Below are positions 55,513 through 64,000 of a DNA stretch of 64,000 nt, piece after piece. The stretch covers positions 18,690,969-18,754,968 of the forward strand of contig NC_133538.1 of assembly GCF_048544455.1 (NCBI RefSeq). The letters run 5' to 3'. This DNA comes from Silene latifolia (lineage: Eukaryota; Streptophyta; Magnoliopsida; Caryophyllales; Caryophyllaceae). The notes under the pieces are model-generated. The model was not told the DNA's origin. It did not search any database and was given only the letters and a program-made list of their open reading frames with translations. A program made the position numbers and the translations under genes. The stretch's first letter is position 1; each line of letters starts with the position of its first letter.

Positions 55513-56235
55513 AGGGTGAATTCTGTCCCTGAACTCCTGTTCTGCCTTGACCTAGTTTAATTAGCTACGTATTAATCAACTAATATCTGTATTATCACCT
55601 TCTGACTCGTTCGTAATTTATTTGTTTTATTTTCTTATTTCTTTTCCCAAATTATCCGTTTTAAAGGTATTTCCGACATAAATCGCCTATTCCAATGTAA
55701 TTTTCATTATTGTAATTCATATTTATTATTATTGTATTTTGTATCATTTGTATGTCTTCACATGTAAATGAGCATTAAATGTCAACTTCGACCCAATTGT
55801 TTGCTAATTACATGTCAACCGACTTAGTCTAATTCTCACATGCTAGGATTAATCTATGGATGTTGCATTGCATGCATATAGCCGACGATATATCAAGTAC
55901 GAATAACTTCCCTAATCATTAGTAGAGGCCGCTATCGAGGCGGGCGGGATTAGGTGTTCGATCAAAAGAGCTTCCTAATACGTACCCTCACCCCTTACTC
56001 CAGATCTCCGTGAGCACCCGTGTTCATTGGCATCCACGAGAGTCATTCTAGACATAGAATGCTAAGGGTAACGATTGCTTAGTGTTCATGTCACTACTTT
56101 GTGTCTTGACATGACACGAGGTATTCGAACGGTTCCAATTTCCCATAAAAATTGGTGGCGACTCCATACAAAATGCAAACGCTTGTTTTCGAGCCCTTCA
56201 CCAAGCGCCCCGTGGGCGGCCCGCTGTCCACGCTT

Positions 56236-56252
56236 TGGCGACTCACTGGGGA
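56236..56252 (+). promoter_or_regulatory. Retand primer-binding site (tRNA-Arg type)
   Basis: TGGCGACTCACTGGGGA, five bases after the LTR end; one base shorter than the usual TGGCGACTCCACTGGGGA of Tat/Ogre elements. Confidence 0.85.
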
Positions 56253-57027
56253 AAATACACTTACGTGTAGCTAAGGGTGAAACTTGAACAAGGTTAGGGA
56301 ATAAGTTTGTACAAGACAATTGTCGGTTTTCATAACTCGGTCTTCCTAGACCGTTTAAATCGGCCTTCCTAGGCCCAACCCAACCCATTCGACCAATCGT
56401 CCCGTCTAAACGGTCCTAATTCTTATTTGGGCCTAAGGATGGATAGCGATTGACGTCATCCATACCATGATGCTTACTCTTGTTTGTATCAAGGGCCTTC
56501 ACTACTTGAGGAAATAGACTAGGAATCGGCCTTACTCTTGTTTGGCACGAGCCTCTCCACAGACTTCGGGTTTGATGGTTCGGTATGGCAACCCACCCTT
56601 TAAACCAAAACCCTTCTAAAAGCACTCAGCATCCCGTTATAATGCTTGTATAAATGTGTAAACCTTACATGATCACCATTTCAAAACAAATCTTGACGAA
56701 TTTTCAAAAAATCAAAACCCAATTTCAAAACAAGAATTTCGAAATAGGGCCTTTAATTAGTACAAAATCCGGTCAAAACTCTGTCCGTTTGTCGTGTCAA
56801 AATTCGGGCCACAAGCCCATTTCAAACCTCACTTCGAGTCCACTCCTACAACTACACTACAGTTGACTAGGACACACATTTTCAAAGACCTTGTCTTTCT
56901 TCAAAACTCACTCAACACAAGTGGCACACACCCACTTCACGAGTCAAAACTTTTCCTCTTTTAGCAAGTGTGATAGAATGGTCGATCGTGTTTTGATTCG
57001 TCGCCGATCTCTTATCCAGTTTCCAAG
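56253..57027 (+). other. Retand leader
   Basis: Non-coding 775 bp before gag. It contains two GGCCTTCCTAGGCC/GTCTTCCTAGACC-like palindromic blocks near 56,340-56,372. No ORF with a domain. Confidence 0.5.
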
Positions 57028-58287
57028 ATGCCTGGGTCAAGTGATGATACGAACCTCCAGCAAATTCAAGAGAGTAATGATCGAATCCTAGCCGCGATAG
57101 CCCAAATGCAAATTACCCAAGAACAAACCTATGACCGCCTTGAGCTTATCGAAGGCCGTATCTTTGATGTAGAGGGAAAGCTACCTCCCTCTAAAGGTGG
57201 AGTGCTACAATTTTCCGATGACGAATCTAAAGATGAGAATCCTGTCCTAGGAACAACCGCAGCTGAGAAAAGACTCCAATACCTAGAGGAGCAATTGATG
57301 TACCTTAAGGGGGATGACATATATAGGGAAAACAATCGCAAGTATGAGGCCGTCAATTCCAAGTTGCCAACTAACTTTAGCATGACGGATATCCCTAAGT
57401 TCAAGGGGCACGAGAACCCTTTGAACCACATCCGAGCTTTCAAGGAATACATGTCTATCAAAGGCATCAAACCCGAGATGTTCTTAAGGATCTTTCCTTC
57501 ATCTCTTGACACCATCCCAAAGCAATGGTTCTACACTTTAGATCACAAAAAGGTCGCTACTTGGGAGGACGCCGCCATCGAGTTCTCGAAACAATACGCG
57601 GATAATGCCGAGATCCAAGTCAACATGCGCACTCTAGAGGTTCTTACCCAAAATGACAAGGAAGGATTCACCGACTTTCTAAGTAGGTGGAGGAAGACTA
57701 GTACCCAACTAGTTGAACGCCCGGATGAGGCTACTCTTGTAGAAAAGTTTGTGGACAATCTCAAGCCCATATATGCCAACCATTTGAGATATCAAAATAT
57801 CAAGACTTTCAAAGACTTAACCGTGTTAGGGACACGAATTGAAGATGACATCCGCAAAGGACTCTTGTCCAAAACGGTAGGTCGAGGATATCAAGGGTCC
57901 ACAAGTCGTTCATACGGCTCTACTAGCAAGACCGACGAAGTTAACCTTCTCGAGCCTTCCAAGAAAACTAGCCCACCAAGGAAGTTCACAAACCTTGGGG
58001 ATACATACTCCAATGCTCTAAAAAGGCTAATGAAGCAAGGCAAACTCCAACCCATTGGACCTACTCCCGAACCCGAAAGGAAGTCCAAATTCTGGGATGA
58101 AAATTCCTACTGTGAATACCATAGGGGCAAGGGGCATGACACAGAAAAATGCTACAAGTTGAAACACGTGCTTCAGGATATGATTGAAGATGGTCGACTT
58201 CCAATTCCACCAGGAGGTAAGCCCAATAACACTCAGAATCCTCTTGGAGTTCTAGTGATTACAAGTGACGAATCTACCTTAGATTGA
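57028..58287 (+). CDS. Retand gag
   Basis: 419 codons from MPGSSDDTNLQQIQ. An N-terminal coil (residues 1-100) is followed by the retrotransposon gag domain (about 120-270): FKGHENPLNHIRAFKEYM, FPSSLDTIPKQWFY, FSKQYADNAEIQVNMRTL, EGFTDFLSRWRKTSTQL. The C-terminal CEYHRGKGHDTEKC (about 368-381) is the C-H-H-C zinc motif of this lineage. The ORF is intact. It ends in TGA at 58,285, but the same frame stays open for another 1.5 kb through protease, so stop readthrough or a nonsense mutation are both possible. Confidence 0.92.
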   Translation: MPGSSDDTNLQQIQESNDRILAAIAQMQITQEQTYDRLELIEGRIFDVEGKLPPSKGGVLQFSDDESKDENPVLGTTAAEKRLQYLEEQLMYLKGDDIYRENNRKYEAVNSKLPTNFSMTDIPKFKGHENPLNHIRAFKEYMSIKGIKPEMFLRIFPSSLDTIPKQWFYTLDHKKVATWEDAAIEFSKQYADNAEIQVNMRTLEVLTQNDKEGFTDFLSRWRKTSTQLVERPDEATLVEKFVDNLKPIYANHLRYQNIKTFKDLTVLGTRIEDDIRKGLLSKTVGRGYQGSTSRSYGSTSKTDEVNLLEPSKKTSPPRKFTNLGDTYSNALKRLMKQGKLQPIGPTPEPERKSKFWDENSYCEYHRGKGHDTEKCYKLKHVLQDMIEDGRLPIPPGGKPNNTQNPLGVLVITSDESTLD

Positions 58288-59820
58288 TCACATCTCATTT
58301 CTCCCACCGAAAATGAAATTCATGCAATTGAGAAAGAAAGACTCTACTCTACCATCTCCCCTACCATTTCCGACTTCATCGCATGGGCAAGGAGTGTAGA
58401 TAGACAAGTGTGGGAACTAGAAAACATGGTAACGACCTTACGCGATCCCAAGGCAACGCCTAAAGAACGCGTACCATTGACCTTCTCTCAAAATGCCACT
58501 ATGCAAGAAGTAGTCGCCGCGGTCGACAAGCTAGTCGATCAAATCATACAACTAGAAAGTGACATCATGAGGATGAAGGAACTAGCTGCAATCAATGGAG
58601 TTTGGGCCGATGACGATGAAGACGAATATCTCATTGAAAACTCTTTGGTAAAGGAAATAGTCCAAAATGGTGAAGACCAAGATGTGGATCACCTAACTGG
58701 TTCGGGTCGCCCATATCAAAGCACCACTCAAAACGGTCCAACCAATGTCATCACACCAAATGACAACGAAGACGACCCCACTGATCATTTGCTCAAGCAA
58801 TTACAGAAAACCAAGGCTGATCTTTCAGTCTGGCAACTAGTGGCAAGCTCATTTCCGCATCGCCAAGCTTTACTGCAAGCTTTGGCCAAATTGAATGTAG
58901 CGCATAACTCTACTCCCGAAGATGTAGTCAACTTGGTCTTCCAAGAATCACCGAAGCTAAGTAATCCTATTACTTTCTCAGATGAAGACCTGCCACCTTT
59001 TGGCGCTAGTCACAACCTTGCTCTATACATCACCGTCATTTGTCTAAAGAAGAACGTGCCAATGACTTTGGTAGATGATGGCTCCGCGGTCAACGTCATA
59101 CCCCTCAAAACGGCATACAAACTAGGCATGAAAGAGTCGGACTGGACCCCTACAAATCAAGGTGTACGTGCATATGACGGTACACGACGAAAAGTGGTAG
59201 GACTTGCTAACCTAACCATAGCAACAGGACCAATCGAACGAAAGGTTAACTTCCAAATAGTGGACATCGAAGCTTCATTCAACATACTTCTGGGAAGGCC
59301 TTGGGTTCATGCTTCCAAAGCAGTAACATCCACCCTTCATCAAAAGATCAAGATCCCACTAAATGGCAAAGTTGTGACGATTACTTCATCACCCATCAAG
59401 GCCATAATCGAGAAGCAATCAAATAATCAAGTCCTTGTGGATCCCATATACGAACTTGGGGGCTTCCAAAGTGTAAATGTCATAGAAAGTGAGTTGGCAC
59501 CCTTATACTATAATCCCTACTCTAACTTGGTGGTCAACCACATACTCAAAAATCAGGGATACTTCCCTGGAATGCCTTTGAACCCGACTCGGAAGAACAC
59601 CTTCGCGCCATACAAGAAAGGCAACTCATCGAGAATACCACTTGGACTAGGGTACAAACCCACAACGAAGAAGAGTTCTCGAAATGCTTGCCCAAGTCCA
59701 AAATCGCAAGTATGTAGGAGTCCAAATGAGGCCATATCTCCCCACCTTAAATGGATACTTCGTTCAAGAAGGAAGTTCGGAACTCTTTCATGGATTTCCC
59801 GAACCTTGGCATTACCTTGA
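58288..59820 (+). CDS. Retand protease region (in frame with gag)
   Basis: Open in the gag frame from directly after the TGA to 59,820. Residues before the protease form a long helical/acidic region (FIAWARSVDRQVWELENM; ADDDEDEYLIENSL). The retropepsin part has the active site VPMTLVDDGSAVNVIPL at about 59,060-59,110 (D-D-G-S in place of D-T/S-G) and FNILLGRPWVHASKAV at about 59,280-59,325. The last 50 or so codons after 59,655 are out of frame: the natural continuation (EEFSKMLAQVQNRKYVG) is in another frame. Confidence 0.85.
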   Translation, partial: SHLISPTENEIHAIEKERLYSTISPTISDFIAWARSVDRQVWELENMVTTLRDPKATPKERVPLTFSQNATMQEVVAAVDKLVDQIIQLESDIMRMKELAAINGVWADDDEDEYLIENSLVKEIVQNGEDQDVDHLTGSGRPYQSTTQNGPTNVITPNDNEDDPTDHLLKQLQKTKADLSVWQLVASSFPHRQALLQALAKLNVAHNSTPEDVVNLVFQESPKLSNPITFSDEDLPPFGASHNLALYITVICLKKNVPMTLVDDGSAVNVIPLKTAYKLGMKESDWTPTNQGVRAYDGTRRKVVGLANLTIATGPIERKVNFQIVDIEASFNILLGRPWVHASKAVTSTLHQKIKIPLNGKVVTITSSPIKAIIEKQSNNQVLVDPIYELGGFQSVNVIESELAPLYYNPYSNLVVNHILKNQGYFPGMPLNPTRKNTFAPYKKGNSSRIPLGLGYKPTTKKSSRNACPSPKSQVCRSPNEAISPHLKWILRSRRKFGTLSWISRTLALP

Positions 59821-60543
59821 GAGGAAGTTAGCCGGAATCGAGATCTTTCACGATTGCTACTTCATCCCTCCAGAAACGGTTCCTACCGTCAAAACCCGTC
59901 AAGCACCTTGCTTAGACGAACAAGCTGTTAGCCTTTTGTTTGGAGAGGACCGATTTGTTAAGGCCGCGCAGGATGAGATCATTACTACGATACTTCAAGA
60001 CGATCGCTTCAACCCCACCGCATTGATCACAGAAATCGACACAAAGCAGCGAAAGGATGGAGAAAATCAATCAAATGGACCAACAATCAAGGAAGACTCT
60101 TCAAGCTCACCACTGGAGAAGGAGAGATGTTCAAAGAAGAACCGGAAGACGACGAGTTCGAATCGGATCGTCGAGTCGGAGTCGGAGTCGGAGTCTAGAG
60201 AAGTCATTAGAGAGTCTACTCCTGTCGTCATCCCCACACCCTTCGTTTCTCCTAGCTTGTTTTCAAGTAGCCACGATAGTTCGGGAAATGCCCCACCATC
60301 GTCCTTTACCGCCACTCGACCATGGATCAGTTGGCCTCTTTGTTTCAACTTTACTCGAATCTTAATATGAATAAATCAGGTTCTGCTTACTCTTTGCGTT
60401 ATCTTGAGTGCAATTCCGTTTATGATGATACTGAGGATGACCAAGACCCAGACTTGACCGAAATACCTCCCTACGTAGCCAAAGAAATACTACAGGAAGG
60501 GGAAGGGGGACCGAGAATGAGGACACCGAACCCATCAATGTAG
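59684..60543 (+). pseudogene. Retand protease-RT spacer, broken
   Basis: 59,684-60,370 encodes a conserved Tat-lineage linker (YVGVQMRPYLPTLNGYFV; CYFIPPETVP; LLFGEDRFVKAAQDE) and a Ser/Glu-rich tail. 60,322-60,543 continues in another frame (MDQLASLFQLYSNLNMNKSG; DDQDPDLTEIPPYVAKEIL). Frame changes near 59,655, 59,682, 60,350 and 60,520. In related Ogre elements an intron separates protease from RT; I see no convincing splice pair here. Confidence 0.7.
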
Positions 60544-60548
60544 GAACT

Positions 60549-62159
60549 GAACTAGAACCCAAAGAACTTAGGATAGGGACTACCTTGAGCTCTACCGAAC
60601 GAGCCGACCTCATAGACCTCCTAAATGAATTCAAAGACGTTTTCGCTTGGTCCTACAAAGACATGCCAGGGATCGACAGGGATATCGCCGAACATAGGAT
60701 TCCGATTAAGCCAGGTTTCAAACCTGTGAAACAGAAGCTTCGACGAATGAGAACAGAGTGGGCTCTAAAGATTAAGGAAGAAGTTGACAAACAATTCAAA
60801 GCAGGGTTCATCAAATTTTCCGAGTATTCTGACTGGGTAGCTAACATAGTGCCCGTACCCAAAAAGGATGGGAGAATCCGAGTTTGTGTTGACTTTAGGG
60901 ACTTGAACAAAGCAAGCCCAAAAGATGACTTCCCTCTACCTCACATCGACATATTAGTGGACAATCTGCACCACGCATTACTATCCTTCATGGATGGATA
61001 TGCGGGTTATAACCAAATCAAAATGGCCATGGAAGACATGCATAAGACCGCGTTTCACCCAATGGGGAACCTATTGCTATACGGTAATGCCGTTCGGATT
61101 GATCAACGCCAGAGCTACATACCAACGCACCGCAACTACACTCCTACATGACATGATGCACAAAGAAGTTGAGGTATATGTAGATGACATGATCGTCAAA
61201 TCCAAGAAGAGAGAGGGACATATTGCGAACCTTCGCAAGTTCTTCGCAAGGCTACGGAAGTACAACATGAGACTCAATCCTCAGAAGTGCACATTTGGGG
61301 TGACATCTGGCAAACTCCTAGGATACGTCGTTAGCCAACGAGGCATAGAAATAGATCCTTCCAAAATCAAAGCTCGATTGAAATGCCACAACCTCAAACG
61401 AAAAAAGAAGTCGGAGGATTCCTGGGAAAAGTGCAATACATAAGTCGATTCATATCGAAACTTACGATGATTTGCGAGCCTATCTTCAAGAAACTCAAGA
61501 AAACAGACCACACCATGTGGGACGATGATTGTCAAAAGGCGTTCGACAGAATCAAGGAGATATTGGCTAAACCACCAGTGCTCATGCCACCACAACAAGA
61601 CCAGCCTCTTGGTTTATATCTCACGGTAACCGAAACCGCCATGGGTGCCATGTTAGCTCAAACCGTAGGAAGTGAAGAAAGAGCTATTTACTACCTAAGT
61701 AAGAAGTTCTTGGAATACGAGTGCAAATACTCACAACTCGAAAAGACATGCCTCGCTCTTGTGTGGGCAACAAAGAAGCTACGTCACTACATGCTTAGCT
61801 ACTCTGTCAAGATATTCTCCAAAATGGATCCAGTCAAATACCTCTTCGAGAAACCCGTTCTCAACGAACGCCTGGCAAGATGGACCATGATGCTCTCGGA
61901 ATTTGACCTCAAATATGTGCCACTGAAAGTAATAAAGGGTTGCGCCGTCGCCGAATTCTTCGCAGAAAATCCCATCAACGACGCACAAACCATAGATACT
62001 TGGTCATTTCCCGACGAGGATATACTTCAAACAGATGTAGACTCGTGGGACCTATACTTTGATGGAGCATCAAACCTAAGAGGATTTGGGATAGGAGTGT
62101 TGCTCATTTCTCCCGAAGGTGAGCATACACCGATTGTCACAAACTCGACTTCGAGGTGA
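60549..62159 (+). pseudogene. Retand reverse transcriptase and RNase H
   Basis: RT begins with ERADLIDLLNEFKDVFAWSY, HRIPIKPGFKPVKQKLRR, VPVPKKDGRIRVCVDFRDLN and FMDGYAGYNQIKM. After a frame change near 61,055 come QWGTYCYTVMPFGL and the catalytic VEVYVDDMIVKS, to 61,375. A second frame change near 61,380 leads to GGFLGKVQYISRFI, the connection domain, and RNase H with LGLYLTVTETAMGAMLAQ, YSQLEKTCLALVWATKKLRHY. A third change near 62,140 separates the second RNase H. The breaks look like single missing bases. Confidence 0.9.
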
Positions 62160-63775
62160 CGAACAACGCCCATGAGTATGAGGCTTGTCTAATTGGACTA
62201 CAAGCGGCGATAAGCTTAGGCATCAAAAACCTCCGAGTGCATGGAGATTCATCACTGATCATCAACCAAGTTACGGGATCCTGGAAAATCCGAAGTGAAA
62301 GCCTAGCACCCTATCAGGCTAGGATAGACCAAGTCGCTCAATTCTTTGATCACGTAACCTACTTACACCTACCTCGAGAAGAAAATCAATTTGCAGACGC
62401 TCTTGCGAAACTTGCATCTTTGATAAACATGCCCGATTACATGATGGAAATGCCTTTGTGTATCGAACGACGGTCGAGCGCTTATGTCCATCAAATTACC
62501 GATGAAGAAGAAATCGCACAGGAACCCTGGTTCCAAGCAATCCTGAATTTCAAGCTCAATGGTACCTATCCGCCAGATATGGACAAAAGGGGACAACGCG
62601 CTATACGCCTAATAGCTTCCCAATACACCCTAATGCAGGGAGAATTGTACAAAAGAACACCTCTTGGTGTAGTCCTACGTTGCCTTGATCATTCACAGGC
62701 ACGAAAAGTGATGGAAGAAGTCCACGACGGAGAATGCGGTCCTCACATGAGTGGACCTATGATGGCAAAGAAAATCACACGTCTAGGGTACTATTGGACC
62801 ACAATGGAATCGGATTGCATCAAATATGTGAGACATTGCCACAACTGTCAAATCTTCGGGAACGTACAACATGTCCCTCCTTCGTTGCTCTATACGATGA
62901 CATCTCCTTGGCCATTCTCCGCATGGGGAATTGACATAATTGGGAAAATAACCCCAGCCGGAACAAGAGGTCACTGTTTCATCCTAGTAGCAATTGACTA
63001 CTTCACCAAGTGGGTAGAAGCGGCTTCCTACACCGCTCTTACGGCCAAAAATGTAGCCAAATTCATACAAAACAACATCATCTGTCGATATGGTTGCCCA
63101 CATGAGATCATCAGCGATAATGGGTCCCACTTCCAAGCCGAAACCGAACAATTGCTAGCCAAGTACAAGATCAAGCATCATCACTCCTCGCCCTATCGAC
63201 CACAGACTAACGGCGCGGTAGAGGCGGCTAACAAGAATGTCGTCACAATCCTCAAGAAAATGACTGACAATTACAGAGATTGGCCAAGCAAAATACCCTT
63301 CGCTTTGTGGGGGTATCGAACATCCGTCAGGACGCCCACTGGGGCTACTCCTTTCTATTTGACTTACGGCATGGAAGCCGTACAACCAGTCGAGCTAAAA
63401 ATACCATCCTTGCGTATTCTGCTAGAAAGTCAAATCCCGGAAGCCGATTGGAAAAGGGATAGATACGAAGAACTCATCCTCCTGGATGAACGTAGGCTAC
63501 GTGCCTTACATAATGTCCAAACATATCAAGCACGTATCAAACGAGCTTTCAACAAAAGGGTTAGGCCAAGAAACATCAAAGAAGGAGACTTAGTACTCAA
63601 ATCGGTTAGAGCTCTTTTACCTGTCGACCCGAGGGGAAAATTCAAACCTAATTGGGCCAGACCATATCTAGTCAAATCCATACTCCCAGGAGGCGCGGTT
63701 AGAATCACAGACCTAGATGGGAATGAGTTTTCAAACCCCACAAATCTCGACCAACTGAAACGATACTATGCCTAG
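62156..63775 (+). CDS. Retand second RNase H (aRH) and integrase
   Basis: 539 codons, uninterrupted. Residues 1-95: archaeal-type RNase H (NNAHEYEACLIGLQAAISLG; LRVHGDSSLIINQVTGSW; REENQFADALAKLASL), whose first strand (DSWDLYFDGASNLRGFGIG) is in the preceding frame. Residues about 190-235: integrase HHCC zinc finger (VHDGECGPHMSG...CHNCQ). Residues about 255-420: catalytic core with WGIDIIGKI, FTKWVEAASY, the second Asp in IISDNGSHFQAE and the Glu in YRPQTNGAVEAANK. The tail has the GPY/F-like region (LVLKSVRAL...PNWARPYLVKS). This end of pol looks functional. Confidence 0.93.
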   Translation: MTNNAHEYEACLIGLQAAISLGIKNLRVHGDSSLIINQVTGSWKIRSESLAPYQARIDQVAQFFDHVTYLHLPREENQFADALAKLASLINMPDYMMEMPLCIERRSSAYVHQITDEEEIAQEPWFQAILNFKLNGTYPPDMDKRGQRAIRLIASQYTLMQGELYKRTPLGVVLRCLDHSQARKVMEEVHDGECGPHMSGPMMAKKITRLGYYWTTMESDCIKYVRHCHNCQIFGNVQHVPPSLLYTMTSPWPFSAWGIDIIGKITPAGTRGHCFILVAIDYFTKWVEAASYTALTAKNVAKFIQNNIICRYGCPHEIISDNGSHFQAETEQLLAKYKIKHHHSSPYRPQTNGAVEAANKNVVTILKKMTDNYRDWPSKIPFALWGYRTSVRTPTGATPFYLTYGMEAVQPVELKIPSLRILLESQIPEADWKRDRYEELILLDERRLRALHNVQTYQARIKRAFNKRVRPRNIKEGDLVLKSVRALLPVDPRGKFKPNWARPYLVKSILPGGAVRITDLDGNEFSNPTNLDQLKRYYA

Positions 63776-64000
63776 AATAGGATAAAAACGCGCCTCGCGT
63801 AAACCTAAGTGTCGCTCTTGTGGCACTAAATAAGCGGCCCCTGGCCCATCTGAATGTCACTATGCTCTTGCATCTTGGCAAACTTGTCATCCTCATATCG
63901 TCAAACAAACTAAAATTCGCACCTCCCGAGTAAGCAAAAGCTCATGCTTATTTTCTATGTTCATTACAAGCTCTTGCTTCGAACAATTATTCTTTTACAT
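63776..64000 (+). other. Start of the Retand 3' non-coding region
   Basis: After the pol stop. No feature recognised before the window ends; the polypurine tract and 3' LTR lie outside. Confidence 0.6.

Larger units (their letters stand above)
53811..56230 (+). repeat. Retand 5' LTR
   Basis: TGTAGACACCTCG...GCTGTCCA. TATA box TATAAATA at 54,376-54,383, after a CACGTG motif at 54,366. Three hairpin modules (GCGCAG/CTGCGC) are spread across it. The last approximately 400 bp is GC-richer and ends shortly before the primer site. Confidence 0.85.
53811..64000 (+). mobile_element. Retand/Tat-type Gypsy element, 3' end outside window
   Basis: Begins with a 2,420-bp LTR, a tRNA-Arg-type primer site, gag, protease, RT, RNase H, a second (archaeal-type) RNase H, and integrase. 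The extra RNase H after the first defines the Tat lineage (Ogre, TatI-III, Retand). It is inserted in the outer Copia gag; the expected duplicate CATCC (53,806-53,810) should recur after the 3' LTR beyond 64,000. Confidence 0.92.

Noticed and set aside
59600..60600. Ogre-like intron between protease and RT
   Set aside because: The linker is coding in other frames with conserved lineage motifs, and no clear donor/acceptor pair restores the frame.

Overview
This is plant nuclear DNA, from a eudicot. It is AT-rich and consists almost entirely of transposable elements: LTR retrotransposons with tRNA-type primer-binding sites, a RICESLEEPER-type hAT, an L1-type LINE tail, Helitron ends and Stowaway-like elements. 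A Retand/Tat-type Gypsy element and an Athila element fit Caryophyllales, but that placement is a guess. I see no intact host gene. Host-derived sequence is limited to a broken TPR-protein copy, a three-exon remnant of the U1 snRNP 70 kDa protein gene, and a few exon-like pieces.

Layout. 0-3.2 kb: 5' part of a decayed hAT transposon (minus strand). 3.3-5.2 kb: TPR-protein pseudogene. 5.2-18.9 kb: intergenic mosaic of small inverted-repeat elements, microsatellites, Helitron 3' ends at 8.34 and 15.07 kb, and the U1-70K remnant at 11.9-13.4 kb. 18.9-19.9 kb: LINE 3' end with poly(A). 19.9-21.3 kb: old Athila-like LTR on the minus strand. 21.5 kb: another Helitron end. From 22.25 kb to beyond the right edge lies a minus-strand Ale/RE1-like Copia element split by two large insertions.

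The first insertion (23,211-50,987, target duplication ACGAG) is an Athila element with gag and protease but no reverse transcriptase, RNase H or integrase. Its 5' LTR was hit by a non-autonomous Helitron (30,976-34,828). A second Copia element (34,833-44,019, target duplication ATTAT) then landed exactly at the Helitron/LTR junction. That element carries a 521-bp Mutator-like inverted-repeat element (9-bp target duplication) in its 3' region. Removing the insertions restores a 5' LTR of 1,522 bp, identical in length to the 3' LTR. On top of this, 6.28 kb is tandemly duplicated (22,906-29,188 and 29,189-35,482), copying pieces of four elements. The second insertion in the outer Copia (53,811 to beyond 64,000) is a Retand/Tat Gypsy element with a 2,420-bp LTR, gag, protease, RT, RNase H, a second archaeal-type RNase H and integrase.

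The most unusual signal is in the Athila family. The palindrome TCGATCGA occurs in pairs whose starts are exactly 21 bp apart. This holds in all LTR copies, inside gag and in the 3' noncoding region: 13 of 13 pairs, and 2 of 4 in the old minus-strand relative. The unrelated Retand LTR carries its own paired modules: GCGCAG-N6-CTGCGC hairpins followed by CTCTTCC, with a 30-bp period. Other points of note are a tRNA-like segment with a good B box in the inner Copia LTR, a 5' LTR that has lost its TATA region, and differences between duplicate copies that fall mostly at CAG/CTG sites.
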